Shown: in pieces, positions 23,121-30,642 of the stretch
Layout of the letters: each line of letters starts with the position of its first letter
Numbering within the stretch: position 1 is the stretch's first letter
Assembly: GCF_036053395.1 (NCBI RefSeq)
Contig: NZ_CP107942.1
Location: forward strand, 6,032,501 to 6,096,500
Direction of reading: 5' to 3'
Length of the DNA: 64,000 bases
DNA from: Actinoplanes sp. NBC_00393
GTDB taxonomy: Bacteria > Actinomycetota > Actinomycetes > Mycobacteriales > Micromonosporaceae
The notes under the pieces: generated by a model
Told to the model about the DNA's origin: nothing
Seen by the model: the letters and a program-made list of their open reading frames with translations, nothing else
Databases searched by the model: none
Program-made: the position numbers and the translations under genes

Positions 23121-24729
23121 GGTCCGAGGTCTCCCGGCGCAGCTTGGCCGAGCCGCGGCCGACCGACCAGCCCTGCGCCCAGCGGGCCGTGGAGTCCCGC
23201 TTGGTGCGGTCGGCCAGGTGGTACCAGTCCATCCGGCAGCGCGACCGGGTCACCTCGAGCACCCCGAAGCCGTGCCCGTCGGTCTCCACCCAGCGCACGT
23301 GCGGGTTGGTCGCCCGGATCAGCGAGCCGGCCAGCACGCTCAGCGGCCCGCCGGCCCGGGTCTTCAGGAAGTCGTTGAGGTTGTCGCTGGTCACCGACGG
23401 CACCACGAACTCCGCGGCGGCCGGCCGGGACGGGCCGGTGTCCTTCGTGGTCAGCTCGTTCGCCCACGACGTGTGGATGTCGCCGGTCAGGAAGACGACG
23501 TCCTGGGTGCCGTGGGCGCGCAACGTGTCGACCAGGCGCTCGCGGTCGGCGTTGTAGCCGTCCCACTGGTCGACGTTGAGCACCACCCCGTTCTGCGGGA
23601 CGCCGATCAGCTTGGCCAGCGGCGGCACCAGCCAGGCCGGCAGCGTGCCGACGTCGAGCCGGGAGATCATCACCGGGTTGCCGACCAGCTTCCAGATCGC
23701 GGTCGAGGAGGTCAGGCCCTCGGTGAGCCAGGACATCTGGGCCGCTCCGGCGATCGTCCGGTCCGGGTCGTCGGCCGCGGTGCCGCCCTCCTGCTCCGAA
23801 CGGTACGTCCGCAGGTCCAGCATCGACAGCTCGAACAGATCGCCGTAGCGCAGACGCCGGTAGATGTGACCGGCACCGGCGAGCCGGACCGGCATCCACT
23901 CCGCGTACGCCTGCCGGGAGGCCGCCACCCGGGCGCGGAAGTCGCCCTCGCTGCCCGGGGTGTGGTTCTCCGCGCCGTCGCTCCACATGTCGTTGGCGAC
24001 CTCGTGATCGTCCCACGTGATGATCCACGGCACCGAGGCGTGCAGGGCCCGCAGGTCCGGGTCGGTCTTGTACTGCGCGTGCCGGATCCGGTAGTCGGCC
24101 AGGCTCAGCGTCTCGTGCGCCGGCTCGGTACGCCGGACCACGCTGCCGCCCGCGGTGAAGGCGCCGGTGCCGTACTCGTAGAGGTAGTCGCCGAGGTGCA
24201 CGACCAGGTTGAGATCGCCGCGCTCGGCCAGGTGCCGGTAGGCCGCGAAGTGCCCGGCCTCCCAGTTGGCGCAGCTCACCACGCCGGCGCGGAGCCGGGC
24301 GACGGCGTCGGCGGCGGCCGGGGCGGTCATCGTGCGGCCGGTCGGCGACCAGGTCCCGGCGTAGCCGAAGCGGTACCAGTACGTGGTGGCCGGCGCCAGC
24401 CCGTCGACGTCGATCTTGACGGTGTGGTCGCGCTCCGGGCCGGTGGCGAACGTGCCCGCGGCGGCCACGGCGGTGAACCCGGCGTCGGTGGCGATCTGCC
24501 AGTCGACGCTGACCTGCGGGCCCACACCGGAGCCGGGCAACGACTCGGGCGTCGGGGTGACCCGGGTCCACAGCAGGATGCCGCCGGGCAGGGGGTCACC
24601 CGAGGCGACACCGTGCCGGAAGACGCCCTCAGCCGCGGTGGCGGCCCCGGGAAGGGCGGTCGTCGCGACTGCGCCGGCCCCGGCGGTCAGCCCGGCCAGC
24701 AGAACGGTACGGCGATCGAGGAGAGTCAT
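23110..24729 (-). CDS. phoD: Secreted alkaline phosphatase D (PhoD)
   Basis: A 539-residue PhoD-type phosphatase/phosphodiesterase, a calcium- and iron-dependent enzyme acting outside the cell. It begins with a twin-arginine signal peptide (DRRTVLLAGLTAGAGAVATTALPGAATAAEG). This is followed by the PhoD N-terminal fibronectin-like domain and the catalytic domain, with VSCANWEAG, VVHLGDYLYEYG, IITWDDHEVANDMW and LTGDIHTSWAN carrying the metal-binding Asp, His and Asn. Usually induced by phosphate limitation; a PHO box was not identified in the short 76-bp upstream gap. The 3' end lies in a 30-bp tandem repeat. Confidence 0.94.
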   Translation of the reverse strand: MTLLDRRTVLLAGLTAGAGAVATTALPGAATAAEGVFRHGVASGDPLPGGILLWTRVTPTPESLPGSGVGPQVSVDWQIATDAGFTAVAAAGTFATGPERDHTVKIDVDGLAPATTYWYRFGYAGTWSPTGRTMTAPAAADAVARLRAGVVSCANWEAGHFAAYRHLAERGDLNLVVHLGDYLYEYGTGAFTAGGSVVRRTEPAHETLSLADYRIRHAQYKTDPDLRALHASVPWIITWDDHEVANDMWSDGAENHTPGSEGDFRARVAASRQAYAEWMPVRLAGAGHIYRRLRYGDLFELSMLDLRTYRSEQEGGTAADDPDRTIAGAAQMSWLTEGLTSSTAIWKLVGNPVMISRLDVGTLPAWLVPPLAKLIGVPQNGVVLNVDQWDGYNADRERLVDTLRAHGTQDVVFLTGDIHTSWANELTTKDTGPSRPAAAEFVVPSVTSDNLNDFLKTRAGGPLSVLAGSLIRATNPHVRWVETDGHGFGVLEVTRSRCRMDWYHLADRTKRDSTARWAQGWSVGRGSAKLRRETSDPLS

Positions 24730-24805
24730 GCGTCTCTATGTATCAGCGCACCCACCGGTCCCGGCCTCGGTCAGACGGATATTCGACCGACGTTCATCGA
24801 AGTTG

Positions 24806-25057
24806 TCACGGCTGGACCTGCCGGATCCAGCCGAGGATCCGGTCGTGCAGATCGGACGGCACCGGGACGGAGCGCACGACGTGGTCGTTGAGCGCCTCGA
24901 ACAGCACGGCGCTGAGGTAGGCGGTGAGGGCGATCTCCGCCGGGTCGAACTGCTCGACAAGGTCGGCCCGGGCCCGTGCGCACGGCCACGGCCGCCCGCA
25001 CCGCCGGCAGTCCCACGACGGCCGGGCGTAACGGTGTTCGGTACGCAACTGGAGCAT
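24806..25057 (-). CDS. Small Cys-rich protein (PSWDCRxCGxPWPCA family), copy 2
   Basis: An 83-residue protein. It shares with the 78-residue protein at 13283 the patterns RTEH, RPSWDCRRCGRPWPCA, LVEQ, an EAL-N/D-D segment and the ending DLHDRILGW. It has a possible metal site from three clustered cysteines (CxxC plus Cys) and the upstream His. The start ATG 25057 is preceded by GGGG. It is divergent from the second XRE-DUF5753 gene, exactly as copy 1 is. Its function is unknown. The conserved arrangement suggests that it works with, or is controlled by, the XRE protein. Confidence 0.75.
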   Translation of the reverse strand: MLQLRTEHRYARPSWDCRRCGRPWPCARARADLVEQFDPAEIALTAYLSAVLFEALNDHVVRSVPVPSDLHDRILGWIRQVQP

Positions 25058-25073
25058 TACCCCAGCGTGAGTG

Positions 25074-25101
25074 GCCTTGCGTCCAGAATGCAAGGCTTGC
25101 A
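25074..25101. promoter_or_regulatory. Overlapping palindromes between small Cys-rich gene and XRE regulator, copy 2
   Basis: Two nested inverted repeats. GCCTTGC (25074-25080) pairs with GCAAGGC (25090-25096), and TGCAAG-G-CTTGCA (25089-25101) is a perfect odd palindrome. They lie 17 bp from the small-gene start and 91 bp from the XRE start. The sequence is not that of the copy 1 palindrome, so the two regulators probably have different operators. Confidence 0.55.
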
Positions 25102-25191
25102 AATTCACATCCCGCAAAGCCCGGCGAAGCCCTGGTGTTCGGCACTTCCCGCGGGCAGACTGACCGAGATCCGACGGGGGGAGGACGCGCG

Positions 25192-26055
25192 TTGGCACCA
25201 CGCAAGGCACCGAGCATCCGGCAACGGCGCCTGGCCGGGGAGCTCAAGCGGCTCCGGGTCGCCGCGCACCTGAAACAGGAGCACGTCGCCGAGCGCACCG
25301 GGCTGGACGCCTCCTCGATCTACCGGATCGAAAGGGCGATGAACAAACCCCAGCGGCGTACGGTCCTCACGCTGCTGGACCTCTACGGGGTGACCGACCC
25401 CGACCGGCGGGCCACCCTGCTGGACTGGCTGAAGGAGCCGGGAGACGGTCAACCGCTCTGGTTCCACCGCTACGAGGTGTACCTGCCGGACGTGATGATG
25501 CTCTTCGTCAAGCTCGAGGCCGAGGCCGAGAGCCTGCGGGTCTACGAGTCGATGCTGGTGCCCGGCCTGCTGCAGACCGAGGAGTACGCGCGGGCGATCA
25601 CCCGGTCGGTGAGCGGCTGGCCGCCCGAGGAGATCGAGCGCCGCGTGCAGGTCCGCCTGCACCGCCAGGACGTCCTGCACCGGTCCGCGCCGATGCGGTT
25701 CCGCGCGGTCCTCGACGAGGCCGCGATCCGGCGGGTGGTCGGTGGGCCGGCGGTGATGCGGGCCCAGCTGGAGCACCTGGCGACGGCCTCCCGGGAGCCG
25801 GGCATCACCGTGCAGGTCATGCCGTTCAGCACCGGGGAGTACCCGGCCATGATCGGCAACTTCGTGCTGATGGATTTCGCGACGCCGTTCGACCGGCCGG
25901 TCGTCTACCTGGAGAGCAGCGCCGGCGACGCGTTCATCGAGAACGAGCAGGACGTCGCCCGGTACGCCGAGTTCTTCGACGCGATCAGCGCGCGGGCCCT
26001 GCGGCCGGCCGCCTCCCGGACCCTGATCGAGGAAGCCGCCCGTGCCCTCGGCTGA
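25192..26055 (+). CDS. XRE-family regulator with DUF5753 domain (WhiJ-like), copy 2
   Basis: A 287-residue regulator. The N-terminal helix-turn-helix is IRQRRLAGELKRLRVAAHLKQEHVAERTGLDASSIYRIERAMNKP, and the C-terminal DUF5753 domain includes YESMLVPGLLQTEEYARAI and ITVQVMPFSTGEYPAM. The start is a TTG at 25192, supported by a strong GGGGGGAGG ribosome site 7 bp upstream. Unlike copy 1 it has no DUF397 gene. Instead its end overlaps the next gene by 14 bp, a 344-residue unknown protein, which probably forms an operon with it. Confidence 0.9.
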   Translation: MAPRKAPSIRQRRLAGELKRLRVAAHLKQEHVAERTGLDASSIYRIERAMNKPQRRTVLTLLDLYGVTDPDRRATLLDWLKEPGDGQPLWFHRYEVYLPDVMMLFVKLEAEAESLRVYESMLVPGLLQTEEYARAITRSVSGWPPEEIERRVQVRLHRQDVLHRSAPMRFRAVLDEAAIRRVVGGPAVMRAQLEHLATASREPGITVQVMPFSTGEYPAMIGNFVLMDFATPFDRPVVYLESSAGDAFIENEQDVARYAEFFDAISARALRPAASRTLIEEAARALG

Positions 26056-27076
26056 GATCCGGCTCTGGTCGGTCGTCGCCGAGCCCGAGGCCCTCGCGGC
26101 GGCCGGCCCCGGGGCGGAGCTGCACCACGGGCCGGACGTCGTGCTGGCAGTCGGGCCGGACACCCTCGTCGTGGTGGCCGAGGGCGCGGTGCGTACCGCT
26201 GAGGATCTTGCTTTGGCCGGGCCCTTCCCGGCCCGGATCGCCGGCCTGCTGGCCGGCGCCAAACCGCCCACCCTGCTCGCCTTCGCCCGCCTCGCCGAAG
26301 GCTGTCTCGCGCTGGGCGCCGCCCGCGCGGTGCGCCTCGGCCGCCGCCGCGGCGCCCTGCAGGACCTCGGGCTGGTCCTGGACGCGCCGCTCCCCTACGA
26401 CCTGCTGGACCGGGTACGCCCCACCGGCCCACCCCCGGACCAGCCGGACCTGGACTGGCTCGACCTGCTGCCGGCCGACCCGGCCACCGCGCTGGAACAG
26501 TTCATCACCGGCTGGTACGCCGACGTCCCACCCGTGCTCGGCACACCGGAACCGCCCGCCGGGCAACCCGGACCGCTGCGGGCCTTCCACCGGCTCGCCG
26601 CCGGCCGCCCCGAGGTGTACGGCACCGCCCTGCACATCTTCCCGGAACCGGCGCCCACCGGCTTCGGGCGTGATGGCGACGGCGTCTTCACACTCTCCAC
26701 CGGGCGCAGCTCGCAGGACGATCCGCCGGTCTACTACCAGGGGCTCAGTGACCAGCCGCTGCGCGAACGCGAGCGGCTCAGCGCGTACCTGATGATGGTT
26801 GCCCTGGCCGGCGCCGCGATGGATGCCTCGCCCGGCGGCATGGCCTTCGTCGACCGCCCCCAGGCCAAGCGGATCATCGCCCCGCTGCGGCGGGTCCCGC
26901 TGCGGCCGATGCGCTGGCCGTGCGCGCGGTCCCGGTTCTACGCCGGCCCGGGCATCGTGGTGCTCGTCGGCGCCGACAACACCGACTGGTACGAGGTGTA
27001 CATCGGCGCCCGGCACCGCTCGCTGCTGCGCCGGTTCCGCAAGCTGGGCCTGGACTGGGAGCGCTTCGACGGCTGA
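26042..27076 (+). CDS. Hypothetical protein coupled to XRE regulator
   Basis: A 344-residue soluble protein starting with GTG at 26042, inside the end of the XRE-DUF5753 gene. The first 120 residues are rich in Ala, Gly, Leu and Val with short strand-helix repeats. The C-terminal part has YYQGLSDQPLRERERLSAYLMMVALAGAAM, RRVPLRPMRWPCARSRFYAGPGIVVLVGADNTDWYEVYIGARH and a basic ending. There are no membrane helices or known motif. The overlap with the regulator suggests joint expression. I do not recognise the family. Confidence 0.65.
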   Translation: MPSAEIRLWSVVAEPEALAAAGPGAELHHGPDVVLAVGPDTLVVVAEGAVRTAEDLALAGPFPARIAGLLAGAKPPTLLAFARLAEGCLALGAARAVRLGRRRGALQDLGLVLDAPLPYDLLDRVRPTGPPPDQPDLDWLDLLPADPATALEQFITGWYADVPPVLGTPEPPAGQPGPLRAFHRLAAGRPEVYGTALHIFPEPAPTGFGRDGDGVFTLSTGRSSQDDPPVYYQGLSDQPLRERERLSAYLMMVALAGAAMDASPGGMAFVDRPQAKRIIAPLRRVPLRPMRWPCARSRFYAGPGIVVLVGADNTDWYEVYIGARHRSLLRRFRKLGLDWERFDG

Positions 27077-27092
27077 AAAGCATCATGCGGCC

Positions 27093-28562
27093 ATGGCCGG
27101 CGACCGATCTAGGGGCATGACGTGGGCACCGACCTGGCTTCGCAGCATGGCGCCGCCGCGGCAACTCGGCGCCCGGATCCGCTGGCTGTTCCTCATCCTG
27201 ATCCTGTTCAACCTGATCATCACCGTCCCGCGGGCGCTCGGCAGCGACCTCGCGCCGCTGACCTGGCGGATCGCCGCGGTGGCCGCGGTGGCCGTGCTCG
27301 GCTGCTGGTTCCTGCGCGGCTATCGGCGCGGTGGCTTCCCGGTCGCGGCTGCCCCGCTCGAAGGCGTAGCCCTCGGCGTGATCGGGTACGGCTCGCACGA
27401 CTGGCTGATCACTCTCGGCCTGCTCTTCGTCACCGTGTCGTTCCGCGGTCTCTACGGCTCCTGGAAGCACGCGCTGGTGCTGACCGTCTCGCTGTTCGCC
27501 GGGTCGTCCGCCGCGATCGCGCTCACCCAACCCCACCTGATCGGCACGTTCCTGCAGCAGACCGCCGGGGTCGTTCCGCTGGCGCTGTTCACCGCGGCGG
27601 TCGCCGAGAGCACCCGCCGGCAGGAGCAGGCCGCCGCCCGGGAGCGGGTCTTCGCCCGGCTCGGCTCGACGCTGGTGACCACGTCCCACCGGGACACCAT
27701 CTGCCGGCACTCGGTCGAGGCGGCGCGGGAGCTGCTCGGCGGGCTGCCGGGCGGATGGGCCGCGATCGCCCTGAAGACCCCGCAAGGGGAACGCGTCGGC
27801 GTCGGCGCCGGGCCGGTTCCGCCGGACCTGATCGGTTCGGCGCCGGGTTCGCAGCCGTTGGGCGTACGCGCGCAGCTCGCCCTGCAGAGCGAGAAGTTCT
27901 GCTATGGCAGCCTGCTGATCGGCGCCGACGTGCCGATCCCGGCCGACGTCCGCCCCTCGCTGGACGCCCTGGCCGCGCAGACCGTCCTCGGCCTGTGCAA
28001 CGCCGAGCGCGCCGAGGACCTGCGGCACCAGGCGTTCCACGACAGCCTCACCGGCCTGGCGAACCGCCCGCTGCTGCGCGACCACCTGACCCAGGCGCTG
28101 GCCCGCGCCCGGCGGGGCAGCCCGGTCGCGGTCCTGCTGATCGACCTGGACGGATTCAAGAAGGTCAACGACACGTACGGCCATGCGACCGGTGACCAGC
28201 TGCTGGTCGCCGTGGCGCAGCGGCTGCGCGACGCGGTCCGTGGCGCGGACACCGCGGCCCGGCTCGGCGGCGACGAGTTCGCCGTCCTGCTCGACGGCAT
28301 GGACTCGCCGAGGGACGCGGTGCTGGTCGCCGAGCGGCTGCTCGCCTCGATCCAGGAGCCGCTCACGCTCAGCGGCATCGACCTGGCGCCGGCGGCCAGT
28401 GTCGGCGTCGCGGTGTGGCGTGAGCACGCCGACATCGACGCGTTGCTGCACGACGCGGACTCCGCGATGTACGCCGCGAAAGCCGCCGGCAAGGGCCGGG
28501 TCGGGCACGTCGACGAACAGGGCGACGTGCGGATCCTGACCTCGGCCCGCGGAGCGGGTTGA
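27093..28562 (+). CDS. Membrane diguanylate cyclase (GGDEF protein)
   Basis: About 489 residues. After a short basic N-terminus come five to six hydrophobic helices (residues 30-190). A GAF-like region (about 195-310) follows, then a GGDEF domain with GGDEF near residue 392, DIDGFKKVNDTYGH-type metal/nucleotide residues (LIDLDGFKKVNDTYGH) and an inhibitory RxxD site (RGAD) five residues before GGDEF. The domain should make cyclic di-GMP and be subject to product inhibition. The start is uncertain: ATG 27093 has no ribosome site, and ATG 27117 has AGGGG almost touching it. It ends in a hairpin terminator. Confidence 0.9.
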   Translation: MAGDRSRGMTWAPTWLRSMAPPRQLGARIRWLFLILILFNLIITVPRALGSDLAPLTWRIAAVAAVAVLGCWFLRGYRRGGFPVAAAPLEGVALGVIGYGSHDWLITLGLLFVTVSFRGLYGSWKHALVLTVSLFAGSSAAIALTQPHLIGTFLQQTAGVVPLALFTAAVAESTRRQEQAAARERVFARLGSTLVTTSHRDTICRHSVEAARELLGGLPGGWAAIALKTPQGERVGVGAGPVPPDLIGSAPGSQPLGVRAQLALQSEKFCYGSLLIGADVPIPADVRPSLDALAAQTVLGLCNAERAEDLRHQAFHDSLTGLANRPLLRDHLTQALARARRGSPVAVLLIDLDGFKKVNDTYGHATGDQLLVAVAQRLRDAVRGADTAARLGGDEFAVLLDGMDSPRDAVLVAERLLASIQEPLTLSGIDLAPAASVGVAVWREHADIDALLHDADSAMYAAKAAGKGRVGHVDEQGDVRILTSARGAG

Positions 28563-28588
28563 TGCCGGATGCGAACGCACCCGGCATC
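28561..28588. terminator. Hairpin terminator between GGDEF gene and CBS gene
   Basis: Inverted repeat GATGCCGG (28561-28568) and CCGGCATC (28581-28588), with an inner TGCG/CGCA stem after a single mismatch. It overlaps the stop codon of the plus-strand GGDEF gene and lies 15 bp from the end of the convergent CBS gene, so it can serve both. Confidence 0.7.
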
Positions 28589-28602
28589 AGCACATCGGGG
28601 GA

Positions 28603-29016
28603 TTACTCGCTGATCGCGTCGATCAGATCGCCGACCGGACGGTCCGGCAACGCGCGGGCCACATCGGCGACCGCGACGATGCCGACCAGCTGGTGACCGT
28701 CGATGACCGGCAGGCGGCGAACCTTGTACTGGCTCATCGTGCGCAGGATCTCGGCGGCGTCGTCGTCGGCGCCGATGGTGATCGGCTTGCCGGAGGCCAG
28801 CTCCGAGGCGGGCACGTCGGCCGGGTTGCGGCCCTTCGCCAGGGCCTTCACCACGATGTCCCGGTCGGTCAGCATGCCGTGCAACCGGTTGTCCTCACCA
28901 CAGATGGGCAGCGAGCCCACGTTGAGCTCGGACATCTTCCGGGCGGCCTCCGCGAGGGACTCCTTCTCGCCGACGCAGGTGACGTCCCGGCTCATGATCT
29001 CGCGGGCGGTCGTCAT
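28603..29016 (-). CDS. Two-CBS-domain protein
   Basis: A 137-residue protein made of two CBS domains (about residues 8-60 and 75-130). The repeated patterns are AARKMSELNVGSLPICGEDNRLHGMLTDRDIVVKAL and AAEILRTMSQYKVRRLPVIDGHQLVGIVAVADVARA. CBS pairs bind adenosine nucleotides and act as energy sensors. Stand-alone copies like this are often stress- or dormancy-induced in actinobacteria. A good ribosome site (GGAAGGGAG) precedes the ATG. No partner enzyme is adjacent. Confidence 0.9.
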   Translation of the reverse strand: MTTAREIMSRDVTCVGEKESLAEAARKMSELNVGSLPICGEDNRLHGMLTDRDIVVKALAKGRNPADVPASELASGKPITIGADDDAAEILRTMSQYKVRRLPVIDGHQLVGIVAVADVARALPDRPVGDLIDAISE

Positions 29017-29070
29017 GAGGGGTGACTCCCTTCCATAGATGTCACAGTGTCGTCACTGGACGTACCCGCG

Positions 29071-29916
29071 TCAGACCGTTGCAATCGTCGCGGCCACCTC
29101 GTCGACGAGTTCGCGGGCCAGGAACCCGGTCCGCCCGTATCCCGGGGCCAGCCGGCGTCCGCTCATCGCATGCACGTAGGCGGCCCAGCAGGCGGCCTGT
29201 GCCGGATCGGCGCCGCGGCCCAGCAGACCGGCGACTATGCCGGCCCGCACATCGCCGCTGCCGGACGTGCCGAGACCGGCGTCTCCGCTCTCCTCCCGCC
29301 AGGCGCCGCCACCGGGGTCGGCGATGTGGCCGTACAGGGAGACCACTGCCCGGTGCCGCTCCGCCAGCTCCCGGGCGGCGGCCGCGAGATCGTCGCCGGG
29401 AGCACGGCCGAGCAGATGCCCGGCCTCGGCCAGATTGGGGGTCAGCACGGCACGGGGCTGCCGGAGCAGGCCGGGATCCTTGCTGAGCGCACCGAGGGCG
29501 TACGCGTCCAGCACCACCGCCGTCTCCGGGCCGGCCGCGCCGAGCACCGCTTTCATCAACCTGGTGGTGTGGTCGATGTCGTCCAGACCCGGCCCGAGCG
29601 CGATCACGTCCGCGTCCTCGGCCAGCCGCAGCACCTCGTCCGGGGTGTCGCCGTCCGAGGTCAGGCCGACCACCTTCGCCTCCGGAACCGCGATGCTCAG
29701 CGGCACCGCCGACTCCGCAGCGACCGCCAGCTGCAGCCGGCCCGCCCCGGCCCGCAACGCGGCAACCCCGGCCAGCAGGACCGCGCCGGGCGTGCACCGG
29801 GCGCCGCCGACCACCAGCACGGTGCCGCGTGCCTCCTTGCTGCCCTGCGGATCCGGCAGGGCCCACTCGCGCAGCAGCGCCGGGGTGACCACCCGTTCCT
29901 CAGACCGGCTCGGCAT
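29071..29916 (-). CDS. nnrD: ADP-dependent NAD(P)H-hydrate dehydratase
   Basis: A 281-residue ribokinase-fold repair enzyme that dehydrates damaged NADH/NADPH hydrates using ADP or ATP. Seen: KEARGTVLVVGGARCTPGAVLLAGVAALRAGAGRL near the N-terminus, ALGPGLDD, VLDAYAL, LTPNLAEAGHLLG, and the catalytic GTSGSGDVRAGIVAGLL with the Asp base. The epimerase half (NnrE), fused in many bacteria, is absent here. The start overlaps the upstream histidine phosphatase by 17 bp. Confidence 0.9.
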   Translation of the reverse strand: MPSRSEERVVTPALLREWALPDPQGSKEARGTVLVVGGARCTPGAVLLAGVAALRAGAGRLQLAVAAESAVPLSIAVPEAKVVGLTSDGDTPDEVLRLAEDADVIALGPGLDDIDHTTRLMKAVLGAAGPETAVVLDAYALGALSKDPGLLRQPRAVLTPNLAEAGHLLGRAPGDDLAAAARELAERHRAVVSLYGHIADPGGGAWREESGDAGLGTSGSGDVRAGIVAGLLGRGADPAQAACWAAYVHAMSGRRLAPGYGRTGFLARELVDEVAATIATV

Positions 29917-30616
29917 TGACGTCCTCCTGCTTGGTCGGCGGGGTGTCCTCGCGGTGCAGGTGCTCGACCGAGTTGAACAGCTCCGGCTCCATCCGGTCGC
30001 CGGAGCGCCGCCAGCTGCTGACCGAGCAGTTCGCGATGGTGGTCTGCTTGGCGAGCGCCATCAGCTCCGGCTCGCTCAGCCCCTCGGCCAGATAGCGCAC
30101 CATCAGCACGGTCGCCTCGTGCGCGAACAGCACCACCCGCTCACCCGGGTAGTCGGCACGGATCTCGCGCAGCAGCGCCCGCAGCCGCAGCAGCACGTCG
30201 GCCCAGGACTCGCCGCCCGGCGGCCGGTAGTAGAACTTGCCCAGCCGGGCCCGCCGCCGCGCCTCGTCCGGCAGCCGGGCCTGCACACCGCGCCCGGTGA
30301 GCAGGTCGAGGATGCCGAGCTCCCGGTCGCGCAGCCGCTCGTCGACGATCATCTCGATCCCGGAGCCCTTCAGGGCGGTCTCCGCGGTCTGCCGGGTCCG
30401 CAGGTACGGCGAGACCACCGCCAGACGGGGCTCGTGCTTGGCCAGCAGACGGCCCACGGCCTCGGCCTGTTCCCGGCCGAGATCGGTCAACGGCACGTCC
30501 GCGTCCCGTTCCGGGATGTCGATCGCCTCGGCCCCACCGGTCTCGGCCTGTTCAGCCGTGACGTTGCCGGTGCTCAATCCGTGCCGGACGACCGCGAGCC
30601 ACTCCAGATGCTCCAT
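29900..30616 (-). CDS. Histidine phosphatase (phosphoglycerate mutase-like) family protein
   Basis: A 238-residue branch 1 histidine phosphatase. Seen: the RHG signature VVRHGLSTGN with the phosphorylated His, the RTRQTAETA block, acid/base Glu region RDRELGILD and the second catalytic His in VVLFAHEATVLMVRYL. The long insertion and the acidic C-terminal tail are unlike true phosphoglycerate mutases, so a phosphatase on an unknown substrate is more likely. It overlaps nnrD by 17 bp, which suggests a shared transcript. Confidence 0.88.
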   Translation of the reverse strand: MEHLEWLAVVRHGLSTGNVTAEQAETGGAEAIDIPERDADVPLTDLGREQAEAVGRLLAKHEPRLAVVSPYLRTRQTAETALKGSGIEMIVDERLRDRELGILDLLTGRGVQARLPDEARRRARLGKFYYRPPGGESWADVLLRLRALLREIRADYPGERVVLFAHEATVLMVRYLAEGLSEPELMALAKQTTIANCSVSSWRRSGDRMEPELFNSVEHLHREDTPPTKQEDVNAEPV

Positions 30617-30642
30617 GCCACGGCCCTTACCCCGGAGCCGGG

